11,227 nt of DNA from Bacteroidota bacterium. GTDB lineage: Bacteria > Bacteroidota > Rhodothermia > Rhodothermales > Bin80. The stretch lies in NCBI GenBank assembly GCA_026702635.1, contig JAPPBZ010000136.1, forward strand, positions 1 through 11,227. Direction: 5' to 3'. Under the pieces are notes generated by a model, which saw only the letters and a list, made by a program, of their open reading frames with translations, was not told the DNA's origin and searched no databases. A program made the translations under genes and the position numbers. Below are positions 6,139 to 11,227 of the stretch, one piece after another (positions within the stretch are counted from its first letter, which is position 1; each line of letters begins with the position of its first letter).

Positions 6139-8205
6139 ATGTCCGTTCCGCTTTCCCAGCGCACATTCGAGTTATGTGCTCCGTTCGCGCCGTTTGGAGA
6201 TCAACCAAGTGCGATCAAGGCCCTTACCGAGGGGTTGGTTCAAGGAAAAGAACATCAGACGCTTCTTGGAGTGACGGGATCTGGGAAAACATTCACAATC
6301 AGTAACGTGATCCAGAACATCGGGAGGCCAACCCTCGTCATGAGTCACAACAAAACGCTGGCTGCTCAGCTCTACGCCGAGTTTCGGCAGTTTTTCCCGA
6401 ATAATGCTGTTGAATTCTTTATCTCCTACTATGATTACTATCAACCCGAAGCCTATATCGTTCACTCCGATACCTACATAGAAAAGGATCTGTCCATTAA
6501 TGATCGAATTGATCGACTTCGGTTAAGGGCAACCAGTGCCCTAGTATCCGGGCGCTCAGATGTAATCGTAGTGGCAAGTGTTTCCTGTATTTATGGCTTG
6601 GGCTCCCCCAAGGAGTATCAATCCCAGATTGTCCAACTCGTATCCGGCCAGGAAATAGAACGTGGGGACCTACTCCTGCAGTTGATTGGAATTTTCTATA
6701 AACGCAATGACATGGAGCTCCAACCTGGGACATTCAGGGTACGCGGAGATACGGTAGACATCTATCCCACTTATGCGGAAGATATTGCATACCGTGTCCT
6801 CTTCTGGGGAGATGAGATTGAGCAAATCACTATGATCCATCCACTCACAGGAGAGACCCTTGAACAGGAACACGCGGCACTGACCATCTATCCCGCCCGC
6901 ATTTTCGTGACACCAAAAGAACAGATCGATCGTGCAGTTGCCGCCATTGAAGACGAGCTGCAATGGCGCCTCGCAGTGCTCCGGCAAAGAAATCAAATGT
7001 TGGAAGCCCAGCGCCTGGAGCAACGTACACTTTTTGATCTTGAAATGATTCGCGAACTGGGCTATTGCTCAGGGATCGAGAATTATAGCCGTCATATGAC
7101 CGGATTGCCTGAGGGGCAGCGTCCATATTGCCTCATGGATTACTTCCCGGATGATTTCCTTCTTGTGGTTGACGAGAGTCATACAACGATTCCGCAGGTA
7201 CGGGCAATGTACAACGGCGATCGAGCCCGCAAACTCACGCTGGTTGAGCATGGCTTTCGGCTGCCCTCTGCGCTGGACAATCGACCAATGACGTTTGAAG
7301 AGTATGAAGAGCGGCAACACCAAACGATCTTCATGAGTGCAACCCCGGGAGACTATGAACTCATCAAATCAGAAGGAGAATTTGTTGAGCAAGTCATTCG
7401 TCCTACCGGCATCCCCGATCCGCCTGTCTTGATCCGACCTAGTGAACATCAAATTGATGACCTTCTGGAAGAGATCCGTAGTGTGAACCGACGCAGTGAA
7501 CGAACCTTGGTTACGACGCTGACAAAACGCATGGCAGAAGATTTGACGGACTATCTGGAATCATTTGGGATCCAATGCCGCTATCTCCACTCAGACATTG
7601 ATGCACTCACAAGGGTTGAGTTATTGCGGGATCTTCGACTTGGCGCATACGATGTGCTGGTGGGAGTGAACCTGCTTCGAGAAGGACTTGATCTCCCGGA
7701 AGTATCTCTGGTAGCGATCATAGATGCTGATAAAGAAGGCTTCCTCCGAAGTGACCGTGCGCTCATACAGACAGCTGGACGTGCCGCACGCAACATCAAT
7801 AGCAAGATCATACTGTATGCAGATAAAGTCACCGGAAGTATGCAGCGAATGCTTGATGAGACCAACCGCCGCCGAACAAAACAGCTGGCCTATAATGAAA
7901 AACATGGAATCGTTCCCCAGACGGTGCACAAAGACCGCCGTGATGTGCTGCGTGGAACCGTGGTCGCTGAAGAGCGCGAGCCTGGAGGACAAACACCACT
8001 CATCCACCCCGGAGAAGCGCCTGAAATACCACGGGAACTGGATGATCCCTTGATTAAAATGCTCACTGAAGCGGAGAAGCGAGATCTGATTAAGCAAATG
8101 AATGTGGAAATGCTTGAAGCTGCCGAGAAAATGGAGTTTGAGAAGGCCGCAACACTCCGAGATACGATCGCCCGCACCGAGGCTCTTCTCAAAGATGGAA
8201 CATAG
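6139..8205 (+). CDS. uvrB: UvrABC excision nuclease subunit B
   Basis: A 688-residue full-length UvrB (E. coli 673). It receives damaged DNA from UvrA, opens the strands using its helicase fold and holds the lesion for UvrC incision. The start ATG at 6139 is chosen; a TTG at 6127 would add four residues, and neither has a Shine-Dalgarno. Motifs: GDQPSAI (Q motif), Walker A GVTGSGKT (44-51), YYDYYQPEAYI (97-107, the aromatic beta-hairpin inserted between the strands), Walker B VVDESH with D345, then MSATPGDYE, LVGVNLLREGLDLPEVSLVA, QTAGRAARN (544-552, motif VI) and a C-terminal UVR domain at about 646-681 (KQMNVEMLEAAEKMEFEKAA) that meets UvrC. Nothing is missing. It begins a plus-strand run with rpmE 52 bases downstream. 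Confidence 0.99.
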   Translation: MSVPLSQRTFELCAPFAPFGDQPSAIKALTEGLVQGKEHQTLLGVTGSGKTFTISNVIQNIGRPTLVMSHNKTLAAQLYAEFRQFFPNNAVEFFISYYDYYQPEAYIVHSDTYIEKDLSINDRIDRLRLRATSALVSGRSDVIVVASVSCIYGLGSPKEYQSQIVQLVSGQEIERGDLLLQLIGIFYKRNDMELQPGTFRVRGDTVDIYPTYAEDIAYRVLFWGDEIEQITMIHPLTGETLEQEHAALTIYPARIFVTPKEQIDRAVAAIEDELQWRLAVLRQRNQMLEAQRLEQRTLFDLEMIRELGYCSGIENYSRHMTGLPEGQRPYCLMDYFPDDFLLVVDESHTTIPQVRAMYNGDRARKLTLVEHGFRLPSALDNRPMTFEEYEERQHQTIFMSATPGDYELIKSEGEFVEQVIRPTGIPDPPVLIRPSEHQIDDLLEEIRSVNRRSERTLVTTLTKRMAEDLTDYLESFGIQCRYLHSDIDALTRVELLRDLRLGAYDVLVGVNLLREGLDLPEVSLVAIIDADKEGFLRSDRALIQTAGRAARNINSKIILYADKVTGSMQRMLDETNRRRTKQLAYNEKHGIVPQTVHKDRRDVLRGTVVAEEREPGGQTPLIHPGEAPEIPRELDDPLIKMLTEAEKRDLIKQMNVEMLEAAEKMEFEKAATLRDTIARTEALLKDGT

Positions 8206-8257
8206 CCGAAGCAGGATGATTAGAGCGGGGCTGCTGTGTATACCTGATACGAGATCA

Positions 8258-8476
8258 ATGAAAAAAGGAATCCATCCAGACTACAGCCCGATCAAGGTGC
8301 GCCTCGCCGATGGGACCGAATTTGAAACGCGGTCAACGATGCCGTCCGAGCAGTATGTGTCCGATGTTGACAGTACGAATCATCCATTTTATACGGGACG
8401 TCGGCAATACGTAGACACCGCAGGTCGCGTCGAAAAATTTCATCGCAGGTACGGCAAAAAAAGTGCCAGCAAATAA
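8258..8476 (+). CDS. rpmE: 50S ribosomal protein L31, cysteine-free form
   Basis: A 72-residue L31, the protein of the large subunit that bridges to the small subunit. The start MKKGIHPDYSPIKV is the family signature (E. coli MKKDIHPKY), and HPFYTGRRQYVDTAGRVEKF matches the conserved C-terminal half. The four zinc cysteines of the classic form are absent: LADG stands where CSCG is in E. coli, and VDSTNHPF where VCSKCHPF is. It also lacks the extra central insert of the longer type B (YkgM-like) form, so it resembles the compact zinc-independent L31 of alphaproteobacteria. It lies 52 bases after uvrB and may be cotranscribed with it. A long open frame runs upstream through uvrB, but the ATG at 8258 is clearly right. 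A hairpin follows 29 bases after the stop. Confidence 0.97.
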   Translation: MKKGIHPDYSPIKVRLADGTEFETRSTMPSEQYVSDVDSTNHPFYTGRRQYVDTAGRVEKFHRRYGKKSASK

Positions 8477-8505
8477 CAGTCTTTGTGTATTTGAATGTTT
8501 TAGGG

Positions 8506-8538
8506 GGCGGACCGTAATCTGGTTCGCCTTTCGTGTTT
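8506..8538 (+). terminator. Hairpin between rpmE and deoA
   Basis: The 8-bp stem GGCGGACC/GGTTCGCC (8506-8513 and 8521-8528, including one G-U pair) encloses a 7-base loop and runs straight into TTTCGTGTTT. It looks like a terminator for rpmE with an imperfect T run. It ends only 10-20 bases before the deoA start at 8548, so deoA must either be read through or the hairpin could act as a leader element for it; no promoter is evident in between. Confidence 0.55.
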
Positions 8539-8547
8539 CGTACAGTC

Positions 8548-9909
8548 ATGGATGCAATCCAGATCATTAAGAAGAAGCGTGAGGGCTCAGAGCTTTCATC
8601 CGCCGAGATTCAGTATCTGATTGAAGGGTATACCGCAGGGCGTATACCTGATTACCAGATGGCAGCGTTTCTGATGGCTGCGCAACTGCGTGGCATGGCC
8701 CTGAATGAGACGATCACACTGACCCAGTGTATGCTGAATTCGGGGAGGATCCTGGACTTCTCTGCCATTTCCACTCCCGTAGTTGATAAGCATTCAACGG
8801 GCGGAGTTGGAGATAAAATTTCACTCGTGCTCACTCCAATTGTCGGAGCATGCGGGGTTCGTGTACCCATGATCTCAGGCCGAGCTCTAGGACATACTGG
8901 AGGAACACTTGATAAGTTGGAATCTATCCCCGGGTTTCGTACAAACCTGCAAATCCATGATATCTACCGCCAGATCCGTGGGCTTGGCGTTGCAATGATT
9001 GGAGCAACCAAGGAAATCGCGCCGGCTGACCGCCAGCTGTATGCCCTGCGGGATGTGACTGCGAGTGTCGACTTTATTCCCTTCATTACCGCCTCAATCC
9101 TAAGTAAGAAACTGGCCGAAGGCATCGATGGATTGGTGCTTGATGTGAAACTCGGTCGCGGCGCTTTTATGAGAAAGAACGAAGAGGCACGAGAACTTGC
9201 AGAGACCCTGGTAAATGTTGGAGAACACTTTGGGATGAGCACGATTGCCTGGCTCACCAATATGAACATTCCCCTGGGGCGGGCCATCGGGAATTGGCTT
9301 GAGGTTGAAGAATCAATCAACTGCCTACGTGGGGAAGGCCCCGAAGATGTACTTGAGTTATCCCTGAAGCTGAGCGGTGAAATGATTGCGCTTGCAGATT
9401 TGGCTGGGTCACCTGAAGAAGGTGAGGAAATGGCACAAACTGTAGTGCAATCCGGCCACGCACTGAATTTTTTGGCGAAGATTGTGGAGGCCCAGGGTGG
9501 AGATCCTGCTGTCATTCATGATCCTGCACTTCGTATGCGTACCTTGGAACCTCAGACCGTCACGGTCCCGCTGGATATCAGCGGATACGTGAGTGACGTG
9601 GATGCATTCACGCTTGCTGAAATCGGGAACAGCCTTGGAGTCGGAAGACTGGTAATTGATGACAAAATCGATCCTGAAGCAGGGATCGTATTACACCTGC
9701 GTCCAGGCGAAAGAGCTACACCCGGGCAACCGCTGGCAAGCTTCTATACTCGAAAGACTGATCAACCTGAGCAGGTTGCACACAGTATCTTTGATGCCTT
9801 TACGTTCTCGAAAAAACCCGTTGATAAACCAAACATTCTTATTGACCGCCTCACTTTTGAAGGATGGGCATCTAATTCGCGAGAACATAATTTAATCTCG
9901 CAGAGTTAG
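8548..9909 (+). CDS. deoA: Thymidine/pyrimidine-nucleoside phosphorylase
   Basis: A 453-residue enzyme (E. coli DeoA 440) that phosphorolyses thymidine or other pyrimidine nucleosides to base and (deoxy)ribose 1-phosphate in the cytoplasm. The start ATG at 8548 gives MDAIQIIKKKREG; a GTG five codons earlier is less likely. The family signature SGRALGHTGGTLDKLE is at residues 110-125. Catalytic residues are in place: H82 in DKHSTGGVGD, R168 in YALRD, and S183 and K187 in SILSKK (E. coli R171, S186, K190). The phosphate-binding KHSTGG and the C-terminal barrel-sandwich segment (LHLRPGERATPGQPLASFYT) are complete. Sequence alone does not separate thymidine-specific DeoA from broader PdpA/PyNP, so the symbol could equally be pdp. 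After rpmE there is a hairpin; pspA starts 32 bases downstream. Confidence 0.95.
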   Translation: MDAIQIIKKKREGSELSSAEIQYLIEGYTAGRIPDYQMAAFLMAAQLRGMALNETITLTQCMLNSGRILDFSAISTPVVDKHSTGGVGDKISLVLTPIVGACGVRVPMISGRALGHTGGTLDKLESIPGFRTNLQIHDIYRQIRGLGVAMIGATKEIAPADRQLYALRDVTASVDFIPFITASILSKKLAEGIDGLVLDVKLGRGAFMRKNEEARELAETLVNVGEHFGMSTIAWLTNMNIPLGRAIGNWLEVEESINCLRGEGPEDVLELSLKLSGEMIALADLAGSPEEGEEMAQTVVQSGHALNFLAKIVEAQGGDPAVIHDPALRMRTLEPQTVTVPLDISGYVSDVDAFTLAEIGNSLGVGRLVIDDKIDPEAGIVLHLRPGERATPGQPLASFYTRKTDQPEQVAHSIFDAFTFSKKPVDKPNILIDRLTFEGWASNSREHNLISQS

Positions 9910-9941
9910 GTATCTTACAGTTCAGCTAATTTCTTTTTAAC

Positions 9942-10697
9942 ATGTCTCTCTGGACCCGATTCAAACGTGCAATTCGATCAATTTTTGGGGGCGCCATCTC
10001 TTCCCTGGAAAACCCCAAGCTAATTCTGGAGCAGAATATTCGGGAACTGAATGATCAGGTCCCGAAAATGAATGAAAACATTGCGACCGTAAAAGCCAAT
10101 GTAATCCTCCTGCAAAAAGAACTCAAACGTGTCCAGGCCGAAGTGCATACATTGAGGTCAAAGATCCAGTCCGCAATCCAAGGTGGGCGTGACGACCTTG
10201 CGCAGCAACATGCAGTTCGATTTGAAACCGCCCAGGCCAATCTTGTGAAAACTCAGGAACAGCTTGCTCATGCAACTGCCGCCTATGATAAAGCGCAACA
10301 GGTCAAAAAAGCATTCATGCGTGAGCGCCAGAGGAAAATTGATGCTGCTCAGGAAGCCCTACGTGCGAGTGAGCGTGCAAAATGGCAAGCAAATGTTGCC
10401 GATGCACTTGAGAAATTCGAAGTAGGCGGGATTGATCAGACGCACGATGAAATGATTCAACGCTTGGATCAGGAAACGGCTAAAAATGAAGCACGTATCG
10501 AAGTTGCCATGGATTCTGTGGATCTGCAGGCAATCCGCTTGGATGAAGAGGCTGAAGACTTGCGGGCTGCCGAACTGGTGAACCAGATGAAACGTGAAAT
10601 GGGGCTGCTCTCTGAACCAACAACGGATCCTGAACGTACTGATGTAGAGAGCCCTGAGGAAAAGACCATGGGGCGTACACGCAACCGGGAATCGTAG
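9942..10697 (+). CDS. pspA: Phage-shock-protein A (PspA/IM30/Vipp1 family)
   Basis: A 251-residue, almost wholly helical ESCRT-III-like protein that coats and stabilises the inner face of the cytoplasmic membrane under stress. The N-terminal amphipathic helix MSLWTRFKRAIRSIFGGAIS binds membrane. LENPKLILEQNIRELNDQV matches the family start (E. coli has ...DPQKLVRLMIQEMEDTL at this place). A long coiled-coil hairpin covers about 30-150, and the later helices contain FEVGGIDQTHDEMIQRLDQE. The charged C-terminal tail (about 225-251, EPTTDPERTDVESPEEK) is longer than in E. coli PspA (222 residues) and recalls Vipp1. No pspF, pspB or pspC lies nearby, so regulation differs from the enterobacterial system. 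There are 32 bases from deoA and no clear promoter. The next gene begins 2 bases after its stop. Confidence 0.93.
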   Translation: MSLWTRFKRAIRSIFGGAISSLENPKLILEQNIRELNDQVPKMNENIATVKANVILLQKELKRVQAEVHTLRSKIQSAIQGGRDDLAQQHAVRFETAQANLVKTQEQLAHATAAYDKAQQVKKAFMRERQRKIDAAQEALRASERAKWQANVADALEKFEVGGIDQTHDEMIQRLDQETAKNEARIEVAMDSVDLQAIRLDEEAEDLRAAELVNQMKREMGLLSEPTTDPERTDVESPEEKTMGRTRNRES

Positions 10698-10699
10698 CG

Positions 10700-11053
10700 A
10701 TGCCTGAAGAGGAACGCGCACGTCTTAAAGAACAATATATCAAGGAGCTTCGAGAGCGTAAGCAGATCCGTCGTACGATTGAGTCTGCCAAGAAAACACA
10801 GGCAATCAACAACGCTCTGGGCGCCATGGTGGACACTCTGGCTAGCGCAGGAGATACTGCAGACGAATTTACGGCACGACTGGATGCTGAGACAGCTTTG
10901 AATGAGGCCCGTCTCGAAGTTGCATTAGAAGACGAGTTGCCACCAGAGAAAAAATCGGCCGATGATTTGGATGCGGCCGCTCAAACCCCTGATCCTCCCA
11001 CCAAGACCATTGGTCCCAGATTAAAGGCTGATACTCCCGACAAAGACGCATGA
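10700..11053 (+). CDS. PspA-linked coiled-coil protein with a PspA-like helix
   Basis: A 117-residue soluble protein I do not recognise. Residues 1-35 are very rich in E, K and R (RLKEQYIKELRERKQIRRTI) and should form a charged helix. The segment NALGAMVDTLASAGDTADEF and the following helix RLDAETALNEARLEVALE (residues 60-77) resemble the corresponding part of the upstream PspA, RLDQETAKNEARIEVAMD (residues 174-191), with 13 of 18 positions identical. The tail (78-117) is acidic and proline-rich, probably unstructured. There is no signal peptide or membrane segment. The ATG lies 2 bases after the pspA stop, and its own stop overlaps the next start as ATGA, so the three are very likely cotranslated. 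I infer a PspA partner or a truncated paralogue that could join or cap PspA assemblies; this is not shown. Confidence 0.8.
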   Translation: MPEEERARLKEQYIKELRERKQIRRTIESAKKTQAINNALGAMVDTLASAGDTADEFTARLDAETALNEARLEVALEDELPPEKKSADDLDAAAQTPDPPTKTIGPRLKADTPDKDA

Positions 11054-11227
11054 AAGAGGGAGAGATCAACTATACTCGCGAGACCTTCCTGCATCCGTGG
11101 AATTTATCCTTCCTTACCATTGGGGCGGGAGCTGCACTCGCACTCAGTACTATTGGAGGCCCAGTAGGAGATACGCTCTTTCAATCCGTACTGACGGCAA
11201 TCATTGCCTTTGAACTATTGATCCTGG
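11050..11227 (+). CDS. Membrane protein of the pspA cluster (3' truncated)
   Basis: The first 59 residues of a protein that runs off the window. The ATG at 11050 overlaps the TGA of the upstream gene (ATGA), a strong sign of translational coupling. After a polar start (MKEGEINYTRETFLHPWNLS) come two hydrophobic stretches, FLTIGAGAALALSTIGG (about 21-37) and LFQSVLTAIIAFELLIL (about 43-59), apparently two membrane helices separated by a short turn. I cannot place it in PspB, PspC or another named Psp membrane family from this fragment. By position it is the likely membrane partner of the PspA pair. Confidence 0.75.
   Translation, partial: MKEGEINYTRETFLHPWNLSFLTIGAGAALALSTIGGPVGDTLFQSVLTAIIAFELLIL

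Noticed and set aside
7621..8097. 158-codon minus-strand open frame opposite uvrB
   Set aside because: It is antisense to conserved helicase motifs of uvrB, with an implausible composition.
8102..8257. Upstream extension of rpmE into the end of uvrB
   Set aside because: L31 starts at MKKGIHP; the extension is out of frame with uvrB and has no family similarity.
8964..9515. 183-codon minus-strand open frame opposite deoA
   Set aside because: It is serine- and proline-rich with no recognisable motif and lies wholly antisense to a gene with all catalytic residues intact; it is a mirror of deoA codon bias.

Overview
The window looks like a chromosomal segment from a Bacteroidota or Rhodothermota-type bacterium, of Rhodothermales or Balneolales character. 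Three things suggest this: the start codons lack recognisable Shine-Dalgarno sequences, DUF2911 and a BF3164-like six-bladed propeller are present, and the first gene resembles a ChlI/MoxR-like ATPase common in that group. The assignment is an inference from gene content. I see no mobile element, CRISPR array, tRNA or rRNA.

Layout. Positions 1-635 (+) hold the C-terminal part of an AAA+ ATPase of the magnesium-chelatase-like family. Facing it on the minus strand, 683-976, is a small membrane-anchored protein with a histidine triad (HxxHxH). A gene-poor gap (977-1314) follows; it contains a 105-codon minus-strand frame with no proper start and a nine-base A tract. A secreted beta-propeller protein (1315-2403, minus) is divergent from a family 2 glycosyltransferase (2533-3246, +), which is followed by the branched-chain aminotransferase ilvE (3309-4220, +). 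A convergent gap with a small terminator hairpin separates ilvE from a secreted amidohydrolase fused to a DUF2911 domain (4463-6034, minus). This gene is divergent from uvrB (6139-8205, +). Then come rpmE (a cysteine-free L31), a hairpin, and deoA/pdp (8548-9909).

The window ends with a compact cluster: pspA (9942-10697), a 117-residue coiled-coil protein starting 2 bases after it, and a membrane protein whose start codon overlaps the previous stop (ATGA) and which runs off the end. The middle protein carries an 18-residue stretch with 13 identities to PspA itself. The cluster looks like a membrane-stress module whose second and third genes I cannot name.

Most genes are ordinary housekeeping: nucleotide excision repair, ribosome, branched-chain amino-acid metabolism and pyrimidine salvage. 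The points worth a second look are the PspA companion genes, the amidohydrolase-DUF2911 fusion, the HxxHxH membrane protein, the odd gap at 960-1280 and a dyad upstream of uvrB.
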